DNA of 64,000 nucleotides, from assembly GCA_014237465.1 (NCBI GenBank), contig JABZFM010000033.1, positions 98,049 to 162,048 of the forward strand, written 5' to 3'. Under the pieces are notes generated by a model, which was not told where the DNA came from, ran no database searches, and saw nothing but the letters and a program-made list of their open reading frames with translations. This DNA comes from Desulfobacteraceae bacterium. Its GTDB lineage: Bacteria; Desulfobacterota; Desulfobacteria; Desulfobacterales; Desulfosalsimonadaceae. The position numbers were made by a program, and so were the translations under genes. How positions within the stretch are numbered: position 1 is the stretch's first letter; the number at the start of each line of letters is the position of its first letter. Of the stretch, positions 44,885 to 53,370 are shown piece after piece.

Positions 44885-45515
44885 CTCTTTCCTCCATTGA
44901 ATCCCATATGAGTCTTGGATCAAAGCTCATGGCGGCAAACATGGTGATTACCACAACAGCTCCAAAATGTGCTGCCGCCGGCCCGGCTTCTATTGTTGCG
45001 ATCGCGCCTATTTTTACAAGAGCCACCATAAGTGTCACAACATAAATATCGACCATTGACCATCGTCCGACCACCTCGGTGATACGATAAAGACGGGTTC
45101 GGTCAACCGGGCGCCAGGTTGACTTTATGTGAAGTGATACCAGCAGATAAGTTAGAATAAACAATTTTAATAGCGGCACAAACACACTGGCAATAAAAAT
45201 TACCAGTGCAATCGGCCACATGCCGGTTTTGATAAAATAAATTACTCCGCTGAGAATTGTATCAGGCTGGGTTGTCCCAAGAGACGTCACTGTCATGATC
45301 GGAAGAACATTTGCGGGAATATAAAAAATAAACGCGGCAATTATCAGCGCCCACGTTCGGGAGATGCTGTTTGGCTTACGTGAATGAATCGTCTCCCCGC
45401 ATCGCGGGCATGTCATGGCAGATTCGGATGAACCGGACGGTTGCCTGCACAGCAAATGACAACTACGGCAGCTTATCATAGAAGCATTAGATGCTGTTAA
45501 AAAATTCCCGCTCAT
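44868..45515 (-). CDS. pqiA: PqiA-like protein, second half as a separate gene
   Basis: 215 aa with an N-terminal zinc ribbon (SCRSCHLLCRQ and CPRCGETIHSRK) and four membrane segments (ALIIAAFIFYIPANVLPIMTV...). It matches one PqiA domain. In E. coli both domains are in one 417-aa protein; here they are two genes overlapping by 4 bases (ATGA), so the subunits probably pair. Inner-membrane partner of PqiB. Confidence 0.88.
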   Translation of the reverse strand: MSGNFLTASNASMISCRSCHLLCRQPSGSSESAMTCPRCGETIHSRKPNSISRTWALIIAAFIFYIPANVLPIMTVTSLGTTQPDTILSGVIYFIKTGMWPIALVIFIASVFVPLLKLFILTYLLVSLHIKSTWRPVDRTRLYRITEVVGRWSMVDIYVVTLMVALVKIGAIATIEAGPAAAHFGAVVVITMFAAMSFDPRLIWDSMEERDARKQ

Positions 45516-46120
45516 TCCCGCTTTCCCAATCTTTCCCAGACCATATGAGGGTCTAAGGAAGCAATTGCACCTGCCAAAACAAAGATAAGTGCCGCAAAAG
45601 AGTAGAGAGCCAGCCCGGGAACAATATCTGCCATTTTAGCCAGCTTGACAATGGATACCAGTATTCCCAGCATGAAAACCTCCATCATGCTCCAGGGTTG
45701 AATTTTTCGTAAAAATCGAAAAATTTCAGATATTTTCCATGGCATACGATTCAATTTTAATGATAACATGACATATAACAGTCCCAAGAGCTGGATGAAC
45801 GGAATGAGAATGCATGTTAAAAACACCAAGCCGGAAAGCCCCCACATTTTAAGTCTAATGAGATCAGCCACCCCCTGAAAGAGAGTGGTTTCCATATAGA
45901 TTCCCTCACTTTTCATCCCTAATAAGGGATATACATTGGAAAGCACGAATAAAATCAGGCCGGTAATGGCCAAGGCCAAGGTCCGGTCAATACTGTCCGG
46001 CTTATGGGAATATAATGTGGCACCGCAGCGAGAGCATTTAACCACGCCACCCTCCGGCAGCTGCGGAAGCTGATGCATTAGATCACATTCGTGACAGGCA
46101 ATTAAATGATGGCTATTCAT
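45512..46120 (-). CDS. pqiA: PqiA-like protein, first half as a separate gene
   Basis: 202 aa. Zinc ribbon CHECDLMHQ and CSRCGATLYSHKPDSIDRTLAL, then four membrane segments including LILFVLSNVYPLLGMKS. This is the first PqiA domain, first gene of the operon. The next gene starts 4 bases inside it. No strong ribosome binding site is seen. Followed upstream by a 520-bp region of repeats, in which the operon promoter must lie. Confidence 0.88.
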   Translation of the reverse strand: MNSHHLIACHECDLMHQLPQLPEGGVVKCSRCGATLYSHKPDSIDRTLALAITGLILFVLSNVYPLLGMKSEGIYMETTLFQGVADLIRLKMWGLSGLVFLTCILIPFIQLLGLLYVMLSLKLNRMPWKISEIFRFLRKIQPWSMMEVFMLGILVSIVKLAKMADIVPGLALYSFAALIFVLAGAIASLDPHMVWERLGKRE

Positions 46121-46300
46121 TTAGTAACTCCCAACTTATCTCAAAAAAAGAGCTGGGCATAATATAAATTGATATTTATATCGCACAGAGAATCAGTAAT
46201 GCCTGATTGGAAATATAAAACTATACCTGAACTTCTCCATACTTTTCAAATACTTTTCTCATAACATATAGATTAAATTTGAAAGCCGACTAAGATACTT

Positions 46301-46460
46301 CGATAAAAAGCCGGATTCGGATGGAAAAAAGAAAGGCCTACCATTCTTATAAAAATTGGCAAGGCACACAAATTCTGAGGAAAGAGGAGGGCTTACCGCG
46401 CTACAAAGGAATGGAGAATGCAGCGCAACCCAAAGCGAAAATAGAAGTTGGACTTCCAAG
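46301..46460. repeat. structured intergenic element, copy 11 (degenerate)
   Basis: Reverse orientation; TTGGCAAGGCACACAAATTCTGAGG, interrupted here into TTGGCAAGGC and ACAAATTCTGAGG, and GAATGCAGCGCAACCC match copy 12. The terminal repeats are decayed and the apical hairpin is weak. A 66-codon ORF through it is not a gene. Confidence 0.7.
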
Positions 46461-46498
46461 GAACTTTAATTTATTGGTTTTGAAAAAAAGGGAACATT

Positions 46499-46578
46499 AA
46501 CCACAAAACACTGAGATCTCAGAGGAAAAAAATCACAGTAAAATCTTCTTCTCTGTGTCCTCTGTGCCCTCAGTGGTG
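46499..46578. repeat. CACTGAG/CTCAGTG-type inverted repeat
   Basis: AACCACAAAACACTGAGATC on the left pairs imperfectly with CCTCTGTGCCCTCAGTGGTG on the right, a palindromic repeat type frequent between genes of environmental bacteria. With copy 11 it fills the 520-bp gap between the two operons. Confidence 0.6.
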
Positions 46579-46641
46579 AAAAAACACCATGAAAAGCTTT
46601 TTACAAAGCCATCAACGGGTAAGGACTAATTTTGTCCCCCT

Positions 46642-47778
46642 TTATCGTTTACGCAATACCAAGCTGCCAACGGAATAACCGGCGCCAAAGGAGCAGATCA
46701 CGCCGATATCGCCTTTTTTAAGATCATCATTATGGAGATGAAAAGCGATAAGCAGCCCGGCAGACGCCGTGTTTGCATAACGGTCGATAATAGTAGGGGT
46801 TGCTTCAGACGGAACATTTTCACCCAGGAGCTGTTTGATGACCATTTTGTTCATATGGATATTTGCCTGGTGAAGCCAATATTTTTTAACATCTGCGGGC
46901 TTTATATCATGGCTTGCCAGATGATCGTTAATATGAATGGCGGCAATGGGGCTCACTTCTTCAAAAACCTTGCGCCCTGCCTGGTGAAACAGCTTGTCCC
47001 ATCCGTATGGGTCCACATCGGTGGCGCGTGACATATGCCCGAAATTAGATCGTATATTGCTTGAAAACCGGGTCATTGCCTTTGTGCTCAAAATTTCATA
47101 ATTGTTGGCTGAAGTACACGTTTCAGCCCGTTCCATTATTATTGCCGTACTCACATCCCCAAAAATAAAATGGGAATCCCGGTCGCAGTAATTTACCTGG
47201 GGGGTCACCAGTTCCGGGTTGATGGCTAACACACATTTGGCTGAACCAGATGCCAGGCAGTCATATGCCCGGTGAAGCCCGAATGTGGCGGCTGAACAAG
47301 CCACCAGCATATCAAATCCAAACCCGTCAATGCCCAGTTCATTTTGCACTTCAATGGCAATGGCAGGATATGCCCGCTGGGTATACGCACAGGAAACAAT
47401 CACCGCATCAATATCAGCGGCAGTCTTTCCGGCGGCAGCCATGGCTTTGCGTGCGGCCTTAACCGCAATTTCCGCCTGGTTACTGATTTGCTCTTCCTTT
47501 CGTTCGGGAAACTCCGGACGCATGCGATGGATATCCAGAATGCCTTCCTTTGAATATACATACCGGGCCTTTATCCCGGAAGCCTTTTCTATGAACCTTG
47601 CACTGGAAAGGGGTTTTTCTTCCATTTCCCCTGATTCAATGGCTGTTTTATGATCGGAATTGAATTTTTCCGCATACGCATTATAGCTGGCAACCAGTTC
47701 TTCATTGGTTATGATATTTGATGGCGTCCAGATCCCTGATCCACTGATTAGGATCTCCGGGAGTGAAGTTGTTGTCAT
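46642..47778 (-). CDS. beta-ketoacyl-ACP synthase III-like enzyme
   Basis: 378 aa. The FabH catalytic triad is intact: Cys in LVACSAATFGLHRAYDCL, His in YWLHQANIHMN, Asn in RYANTASAGLLIAF. It is longer than FabH (about 317 aa) because of extra residues near the N-terminus (NAYAEKFNSDHKTAIESGEM), as in the longer KAS III group. It would start or transfer acyl chains for the cluster; its priming substrate is unknown. It is last in the cluster, 288 bp after the phosphopantetheinyl transferase gene. Confidence 0.85.
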   Translation of the reverse strand: MTTTSLPEILISGSGIWTPSNIITNEELVASYNAYAEKFNSDHKTAIESGEMEEKPLSSARFIEKASGIKARYVYSKEGILDIHRMRPEFPERKEEQISNQAEIAVKAARKAMAAAGKTAADIDAVIVSCAYTQRAYPAIAIEVQNELGIDGFGFDMLVACSAATFGLHRAYDCLASGSAKCVLAINPELVTPQVNYCDRDSHFIFGDVSTAIIMERAETCTSANNYEILSTKAMTRFSSNIRSNFGHMSRATDVDPYGWDKLFHQAGRKVFEEVSPIAAIHINDHLASHDIKPADVKKYWLHQANIHMNKMVIKQLLGENVPSEATPTIIDRYANTASAGLLIAFHLHNDDLKKGDIGVICSFGAGYSVGSLVLRKR

Positions 47779-47837
47779 TTTGTGTTTCCTTTTAAGTGTA
47801 AAATTGAGAGCTTGGTCTTTAACGGCGTCACTTATTT

Positions 47838-48008
47838 CGTTCCCATGCTCCGCATGGGAACGTATAATTTAAGGCTCCGCCTTAGAATGAGAGGCGGAGC
47901 CTCCCGATATGCATTCCGGGGCAGAGCCCCGGAACGAGGGAAAAGCAATCTCATTGAAAACAGGGGATTACTTCATCATTTTTCTCCCTGCCACGCCAAA
48001 GGCGTGGC
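47838..48008. repeat. array of four short perfect hairpins
   Basis: CGTTCCCATGCTCCGCATGG begins the first hairpin (47838-47862); then AAGGCTCCGCCTT with a nearby GAGGCGGAGCCTC, TTCCGGGGCAGAGCCCCGGAA (21 bases, 47914-47934, here TTCCGGGG and CCCCGGAA around CAGAG) and GCCACGCCAAAGGCGTGGC (47990-48008). Lies between the KAS III and phosphopantetheinyl transferase genes. This GGGGCAGAGCCCC style of repeat occurs between genes of several phyla. Confidence 0.8.
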
Positions 48009-48066
48009 TCGTAATGAGAAGCAGAGCTTTAAATATTTTATTCAATCTTTAAATTTTAAAATGCAA

Positions 48067-48711
48067 TTAAACCGCCCAAAACGCATACGCCGCAAATCTG
48101 CCGTCATGGCTCAAACTGATATCTATATTGTCTTTTTCGCCCCTGTAATATACCGTTGGCGGTCCTTGTCCGCTGGAGCATTTATTCCGCATGATATGGA
48201 TATCATTCGAATTCCGGCCAAGGAGAGAAGCAATACGCTCTTTTGAAAGCCTGCGAACCATTATCGATTCACGTTCAGGTAGAGAATAAGAACCCGGTTG
48301 CGTATCTGGTTCGATTTCTTTTAATCCAAACACGACCTTTTCTAAGTCTTCGGAACATTTATCTATACCAATACAGTGAACATAGTCTTCATTAAAAAAT
48401 ATTTTAACCGGTACTGTGCCGTGCGGGGTCTTCACAATTCCGGATAAAGTACTTGAAACCTTTCCTGAATCGAATCGAACCGGATACCGCCTGGGAGCAG
48501 AAGAAACATCAGGATATGATTTGCTGACGGCTTTGTAGGCAGATTCCTTTGCTGCCCAGAATGCCCACAGAAAACTGTCCGCATGATCTGAATTCAAAAC
48601 CACCTGCTGCTCGTCAGAATTTAATACCCTCTGCATGAACCGGATATCTGTGGCTTTTCCCATTGCTTCCGGCGTTTTGAGATCAACAATGTCATTGCCC
48701 ACATGAATCAA
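48067..48711 (-). CDS. 4'-phosphopantetheinyl transferase
   Basis: 214 aa. Seen: HVGNDIVDL (Mg2+ site Asp) and FWAAKESAYKA (the W-x-x-K-E-S/A-x-x-K motif), plus a C-terminal half ending DISLSHDGRFAAYAFW. Attaches the phosphopantetheine arm from CoA to the ACP encoded in this cluster. It overlaps the acyltransferase gene by 20 bp, so is translationally coupled. Having its own transferase suggests the cluster ACP is not served by the housekeeping AcpS. Confidence 0.9.
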   Translation of the reverse strand: MIHVGNDIVDLKTPEAMGKATDIRFMQRVLNSDEQQVVLNSDHADSFLWAFWAAKESAYKAVSKSYPDVSSAPRRYPVRFDSGKVSSTLSGIVKTPHGTVPVKIFFNEDYVHCIGIDKCSEDLEKVVFGLKEIEPDTQPGSYSLPERESIMVRRLSKERIASLLGRNSNDIHIMRNKCSSGQGPPTVYYRGEKDNIDISLSHDGRFAAYAFWAV

Positions 48712-49432
48712 AGTAATCTTTCTCCATTTTCAACAGGTGTTCTACAATCTGTCTTGAGCAGTCCCTCTGGGCCCGGAGTCCTTTTAACTCCGTTTTCGGC
48801 CGGCATTCTTCTACTGTCATGAAAAACGTTTCTCCGTATCGGGGAAAATTACTGTACGTCTTCTGGCCGTCGCCCCGGAGGTAAATAGCCATCACACGGC
48901 AGTCCGATATGTTGCAAACGAGTCGACCGACCCCATACGGAAAGTCTTCTGTGTTGACCCGTCCTGAACGGGACCGGGTCCCCTCGGGAAAAATCATCAG
49001 ATTCTCGCCTTTGTTCAGAAGGTAACCGCATTTTGCCAGCGTTGATTTTACTGCGTCGCGATCCCCGCCGCGGATAATCGGAATGCATTTTGTCAGAAAA
49101 CAGGCCAGGCCCACAAATATATTGCTGTTAAAATTCATCTGTTCCGGAACATTCCACGGCAACAGTTTGTATTGGAGCATGTACCGGTATGTGGGCATCA
49201 TGGCGTATGCCAGGATAACGGAATCGATCAGGGTGAGATGATTTGCACAAATCAGCCAGGGCCCTTGGTGAATATCCATCATTTCCCTGACTGTCCGCCT
49301 GACTTTATTTAAATCCCTTACCCGGTACCCGGCTGCTTTTATGGCAAGTAAAATCAAAGGGGCGGTAATAAAAACCGTCAGCCGCCCCAAGACGTATTGA
49401 AAGTAAAAAAATATTTTTGCTTTGGCATTCAT
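48692..49432 (-). CDS. 1-acyl-glycerol-3-phosphate acyltransferase-like (PlsC type)
   Basis: 246 aa. Motif I NHLTLIDS (H-x4-D) and motif III FPEGTRSRSGR are intact, with a hydrophobic N-terminal segment (LGRLTVFITAPLILLAIKAAG) for membrane contact. It would move the acyl chain made by this cluster from ACP onto a lipid or other hydroxyl. The ATG is one base after the stop of the ACP gene. Confidence 0.88.
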   Translation of the reverse strand: MNAKAKIFFYFQYVLGRLTVFITAPLILLAIKAAGYRVRDLNKVRRTVREMMDIHQGPWLICANHLTLIDSVILAYAMMPTYRYMLQYKLLPWNVPEQMNFNSNIFVGLACFLTKCIPIIRGGDRDAVKSTLAKCGYLLNKGENLMIFPEGTRSRSGRVNTEDFPYGVGRLVCNISDCRVMAIYLRGDGQKTYSNFPRYGETFFMTVEECRPKTELKGLRAQRDCSRQIVEHLLKMEKDYFDSCGQ

Positions 49433-49433
49433 G

Positions 49434-49691
49434 CTACTGTGTTACACAAAGTTTTCTCTCAACAACTTTAACCGCATCACCGACAGTTTTAATCTCATCC
49501 GCATCATCGTCATCGATTTCAATGTCAAAGGCGTCTTCAGAATTGATGATAATATCAACCAGGCGGGCGGAATTGACCTTGAGGTCCTGGATGATGGTCG
49601 TATCCATGGATACATTTTCCAGTCTTTCCGGTTCTTTTACATACTCTTTAATGATTTCAATAACTTTTTCAAAAATTTCCTGTGTTTCCAT
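49434..49691 (-). CDS. acyl carrier protein, divergent attachment motif
   Basis: 85 aa from the ATG at 49691 with AAAGGAG upstream. The length, acidity (EDAFDIEIDDDDADEIKTVGD) and helix pattern are those of an ACP. The usual DSL attachment motif is replaced by LKVNSARLVDI, with Ser41 as the only candidate for phosphopantetheine. The AEEKF-like start is METQEIFEKV. Coupled to the downstream acyltransferase gene by a one-base gap. Confidence 0.85.
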   Translation of the reverse strand: METQEIFEKVIEIIKEYVKEPERLENVSMDTTIIQDLKVNSARLVDIIINSEDAFDIEIDDDDADEIKTVGDAVKVVERKLCVTQ

Positions 49692-49852
49692 TTTTTTTCT
49701 CCTTTTTTTGTTTAAAAATTTTGATGGATTCGTAAAAATCAAAAAACAGCTGTTTATTGACTTTTGCCATCAATAAATTCAATATGTTAAAAAAATAATT
49801 CGTGTGTTCTCAAAAAGTTCGGGCCAAAATATGTCTGTTCACATGTAACTCA

Positions 49853-49919
49853 ATGTAGCGGAAGGCTTTAGCCTTCCATAAGTCACTTACAAATGGAGGT
49901 CTAAAGACCTCCGCTACAT
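49853..49919. repeat. nested hairpins between KAS and ACP genes
   Basis: Terminal ATGTAGCGG (49853) and CCGCTACAT (49911-49919) enclose two hairpins, GGAAGGCTTTAGCCTTCC and GGAGGTCTAAAGACCTCC. The TTTAGCC/CTAAAG style loops resemble IS200-type hairpins, so a small derivative of such an element is possible. Occupies most of the 342-bp gap. Confidence 0.75.
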
Positions 49920-50033
49920 CGTTTTGCGATAAATATCGTAATGGCGGGCTTCATGCCCTCCTATCGAATTATTGCCCTGATTTATTGAGAAGTTACAACA
50001 ATCCCCCCAAAAATCCGACTTTTTACGCAGCCA

Positions 50034-51311
50034 TCATTCTTCCCATTTTTTTATTATCAAACAGCTGTTCACATCACCAAACCCGAAACTGGCTTTGGCA
50101 ATGGTTTTCAGTTCCGGGTAATCCATACACGTCCGGGAGATCCGGGCGCCAAACGATTCAATTTCCGGATGGATATCGCCACAATTGACGGATGGATGAA
50201 TAAATCCTTTATGCAATTCAAGGACCGCGGCCGCTGTTTCAATCGCTCCGGCAGCGCCAAGACAGTGCCCGATCATTGATTTTGTCGAGTTAATGTATGG
50301 AAAATTGTCCGGTCCCCGTTTAAGGGCCGTGGACCAGTTAATCACCTCTTGGGGGTCTGCAAAAGTTGCGGTCAGATGACCGTTTATCATATCAATTTCA
50401 TCCGGACTGATCCCGGCATCCCCAAGGGCGTCTTTAATGCAGCGGACAACACCTTCCGGATTCGGTGCGGTCATGGATCCGCCCCCCCGTTGCCCGCCGC
50501 AGTTGAGCATGGCCCCGGTGATTTCGGCGTATATCCTGACGCCCCTTGCCAAAGCAGTCTCCAGGTCTTCGAGGACCAATGCCCCGGCGCCGGCGCCCGG
50601 AACAAAACCGCAGGCAGATGCGCTCATTGGCCTGGACCCTTTTTCCGGCTGATCATTAAATTTTCTGGCAAGAACCCGCATGGAATCAAATCCGCCCCAC
50701 GTGTAGGGAGATGCGCCTTCCGATCCGCCGGCCACCATCCGTTTGGCAAGCCCTGCCCGGATTCTCCATGTGGCATCGATAATCGCCTCGGTTCCGGTAC
50801 TGCAGGCCGAGGAATTCGAAGTGACCTGGTTCCCCAGCCCCAGGAGGCCGGCGATATTCGCGCTGACCCCACTGCCCATAACCCGTTCCACAGCCTGGGA
50901 GCCCAGTCGACGGACCTTTCCGGCGTTTACTGTGGGCACGACTTTTGACGCGATGGTTTCCATTCCGCAAATCCCACATCCTAAAATTGTGCCCGAATCC
51001 CAGTCCGCAGGATCATCATCCTTGGGAAGGCTCAGCCCGGCATCATGCCATGCCTCAAGGGCTGCCACGGATGCGTACCCGATGTTATCGTTTTGATAAG
51101 ATGGACCGTTGGTGTCAAAATAGTCCGCCCAGGTCTTATCAAAATTTTCCGGCACTCCCCCGATTTGGCAGGAAAATTTCAGCTCTTCAAGTCGCGGGAT
51201 GAACCTGATCCCGGATTTTCCGTTTCGAAGGGCTTTTTCAAAATTATCAAGGCCGGTTGCATTCGGGCTGACAACGCCCATTCCGGTAACGACCACTCTA
51301 TTTTCTTTCAT
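50034..51311 (-). CDS. beta-ketoacyl-ACP synthase II-like (KAS)
   Basis: 425 aa. Cys-His-His triad: SNSSACSTGTEAI, MINGHLTATFADP and KSMIGHCLGAAGAIE. The second motif is NGHLTAT instead of the common NAHGTST, placing it away from housekeeping FabF. GGSEGASPYTWGGFDSMRVL and the end KASFGFGDVNSCLI are typical. Extends chains with malonyl-ACP. Starts 4 bases inside the dehydratase gene (ATGA overlap). Confidence 0.9.
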   Translation of the reverse strand: MKENRVVVTGMGVVSPNATGLDNFEKALRNGKSGIRFIPRLEELKFSCQIGGVPENFDKTWADYFDTNGPSYQNDNIGYASVAALEAWHDAGLSLPKDDDPADWDSGTILGCGICGMETIASKVVPTVNAGKVRRLGSQAVERVMGSGVSANIAGLLGLGNQVTSNSSACSTGTEAIIDATWRIRAGLAKRMVAGGSEGASPYTWGGFDSMRVLARKFNDQPEKGSRPMSASACGFVPGAGAGALVLEDLETALARGVRIYAEITGAMLNCGGQRGGGSMTAPNPEGVVRCIKDALGDAGISPDEIDMINGHLTATFADPQEVINWSTALKRGPDNFPYINSTKSMIGHCLGAAGAIETAAAVLELHKGFIHPSVNCGDIHPEIESFGARISRTCMDYPELKTIAKASFGFGDVNSCLIIKKWEE

Positions 51312-51772
51312 TTTTTAACTCCTGTTCCGGTCAGCACGCCGGAGCAAACTATTTCACCGTTTTTCCGCTCTATGCTTGTTCTGGTTTTAAGATTTCCTTT
51401 GCGTAAATATATAATTTCTCCGGCAATGATTACCTGTTCATCCGGATAAACGATTCCGGTAAATTCAATTGCATCTGCAAACGCAAAAAGTGTTGTCATC
51501 TGTTTTAATTCCGCAACAGACACACCCTGACGTAAAAGCTGATAAATCCCCATGGCAACCACACCGGTCTGGGCCATGGCTTCAACCAGTATAACGCCCG
51601 GCGTAATCGGGTTTCCCGGAAAATGACCTTTATAAAAATGTTCATCTTTCCGGAACCGATAAACCGCCGTGATGTTCTTATCGTCTGCATCTAAAATATC
51701 ATCGATAAACCGAAACGGGGGCTTTTGGGGAATCAGGTCAAGAACCTGGGCAATGGTTTCCTTATCAGCCAC
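51308..51772 (-). CDS. FabZ-like 3-hydroxyacyl-ACP dehydratase
   Basis: 154 aa hot-dog-fold dehydratase. KPPFRFID near the N-terminus, and GHFPGNPITPGVILVEAMAQ with catalytic His50 and Glu64, 14 residues apart as in FabZ. Overlaps the FabG-like gene by 8 bp. The second dehydratase of the cluster, alongside a FabA-like one. Confidence 0.9.
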   Translation of the reverse strand: MADKETIAQVLDLIPQKPPFRFIDDILDADDKNITAVYRFRKDEHFYKGHFPGNPITPGVILVEAMAQTGVVAMGIYQLLRQGVSVAELKQMTTLFAFADAIEFTGIVYPDEQVIIAGEIIYLRKGNLKTRTSIERKNGEIVCSGVLTGTGVKK

Positions 51773-52535
51773 CGTACATCCCTCCGTTTACGTGAACAAC
51801 ACTGCCATTAATGTAACCTCCCTGTTTGGCAAGAAAGGCCACCACTTCAGCAACCTCTTCCGGTTGGCCCATACGGCCCAGGGGGATGCTGCCTAAAATT
51901 CCCTGTTGAACCTCTTCTGACAGCTCGCGGGTCATATCCGTATCGATAAAGCCGGGTGCGACAGAGTTGACAAGGATATTCCTGCCCCATAATTCTTTGG
52001 CCAGGGATTTTGTCATGGCATCAAGGGCGGCTTTTTCCATGGTATATGGTATTTGACCGGCGTTTCCGGTATGACCGACCACACTGGAAATATTAATGAT
52101 CCTTCCGGATGACCGGCGGAGCATAAAAAGGCGTAAAATTCGTTTTGTGAGGAACCAGATGCCCCGAAGGATTGACCGCTGGGCATCAAACCCCTCAATT
52201 TTCATGGTAATAATGGCGTCATTGATGCACATCCCGGCATTGTTTACCAGGACATCCACCCTGCCGGTTTCTTCTTTCATCCGGCGGACCATGCCTTCCA
52301 CCTGGTCGGTGTCTGTTAGATCAGCCTGTAAAAGAAATCCTTCCCCGTTTATCTCGGCAAGTATTTTTTCAGCCGTCTGTTGGCTTGTTCTATAATGGAT
52401 GCCCACAAAAAACCCTTGCTCAGCAAGTGCTTTGCAGCAGGCCGCGCCGATTCCTTTTCCGCCGCCGGTAACGATGGCGACCGGTTTGTCGTCAGTTCCA
52501 GAAAATTCTTTCTGGTTGTTTTTTTCAACTGTCAT
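51765..52535 (-). CDS. FabG-like 3-oxoacyl-ACP reductase
   Basis: 256 aa SDR. TGGGKGIG, NNAGMCIN, catalytic Ser in IINISSVVGHTGNAGQ and YTMEK (Y-x3-K), with NSVAPGFIDTDMT and a GMYGG end. A polar N-terminal extension of about 16 residues precedes the fold. It reduces the 3-keto group during elongation. The gap to the FabA-like gene holds a structured repeat. Confidence 0.9.
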   Translation of the reverse strand: MTVEKNNQKEFSGTDDKPVAIVTGGGKGIGAACCKALAEQGFFVGIHYRTSQQTAEKILAEINGEGFLLQADLTDTDQVEGMVRRMKEETGRVDVLVNNAGMCINDAIITMKIEGFDAQRSILRGIWFLTKRILRLFMLRRSSGRIINISSVVGHTGNAGQIPYTMEKAALDAMTKSLAKELWGRNILVNSVAPGFIDTDMTRELSEEVQQGILGSIPLGRMGQPEEVAEVVAFLAKQGGYINGSVVHVNGGMYGG

Positions 52536-52584
52536 TTCTTCTTATTCCTGTTGTTTTTACCCATTTTTTCCAATTTTTTTATAG

Positions 52585-52726
52585 GATGGCTAAGTTAAAA
52601 GTTCCACCAATCCCATGAAATTTGGCAAGGCGGAGTGATTTTTCAGGCTCGAAATTATACAGGTAGTATCTTGAGTGCCTGAAAAACCGCTACAACGCAG
52701 TAGGTGGGGCTTTTAACGACGCCATT
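52585..52726. repeat. structured intergenic element, copy 13, inside the fab cluster
   Basis: Reverse of copy 8 at 15314-15441, to which it is close in sequence throughout. Inner stem ATTTTTCAGGC with GCCTGAAAAA, between GCAAGGC and AACGCAG; apical hairpin ATAC-aggta-GTAT. Ends one base before the stop codon of the FabA-like gene. Confidence 0.9.
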
Positions 52727-53317
52727 TTATGCGGGAGTGACGCCGCCCAATGAATTATGCGAATGCTTGGGATAGTCTTTATAAGTAATTCCTTTAAAAA
52801 TACCGGTTCTGGCTTTTTTGATGCTTGTAATGTTCTCTCCGTCAATGAAAACTTCCGCATCTGCAATCACGATGCTGGAGCCGGCCTCTTTCAAATTCCG
52901 AAACCGGAGAATATCAACTTCAAAACGGGCGATCTTATTGTGGGGCCGGATCTGGCCATTGAACACGACTTCTTCACACCCAAGCGCTCTTCCGGCACCC
53001 AGGGCACCGCTCCAGACACAGTAAAACCCCATCAGCTGCCAGATTGCATCTACGCACAGGCAACCGGGCTGAACCGGGTCTCCCGGAAAATGGCACTGAA
53101 AATACCAGGCATCCAGCCGGATATCCTGCTCGGCCACGATCCGTCCTCTGCTGCCGTTTTTTTCAATGGACAGAATACGATCCATCATCAAAAAAGGCGG
53201 TGCCGGCAGACGCGCGTCAAAGTCTTTTGGCGGATCTTCAATCATCTGCCCGTATGAAAACGCAAGCAGCTGTTCTAAATCAAAATGATCCTGTTCTAAA
53301 AATTTGGAATATTTCAT
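52727..53317 (-). CDS. FabA-like 3-hydroxyacyl-ACP dehydratase
   Basis: 196 aa. WYFQCHFPGDPVQPGCLCVDAIWQLMGFYC is the FabA signature (split here as FQCHFPGDPVQPGC and VDAIWQLMGF), with His76 and Asp90 in the 14-residue spacing of FabA His70/Asp84, and PPFLMMDRI before it. FabA enzymes may also isomerise trans-2 to cis-3 and so make unsaturated chains. With a FabZ-like gene in the same cluster, unsaturation is possible but unproved. Confidence 0.9.
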   Translation of the reverse strand: MKYSKFLEQDHFDLEQLLAFSYGQMIEDPPKDFDARLPAPPFLMMDRILSIEKNGSRGRIVAEQDIRLDAWYFQCHFPGDPVQPGCLCVDAIWQLMGFYCVWSGALGAGRALGCEEVVFNGQIRPHNKIARFEVDILRFRNLKEAGSSIVIADAEVFIDGENITSIKKARTGIFKGITYKDYPKHSHNSLGGVTPA

Positions 53318-53370
53318 TATTTTATATTTTTTCCTGTCGTGTTTTCCGTGTTATGTTTTCATTCCTGATT

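Noticed and set aside
46259..46459. 66-codon minus-strand ORF
   Set aside because: Coincides with a degenerate copy of the structured repeat.
47838..48008. Repeated hairpins considered as a CRISPR array
   Set aside because: Units are all different palindromes with no regular spacer length and no cas genes nearby.
47782..48246. 154-codon plus-strand ORF
   Set aside because: Crosses four hairpin repeats and then the antisense strand of the phosphopantetheinyl transferase gene.
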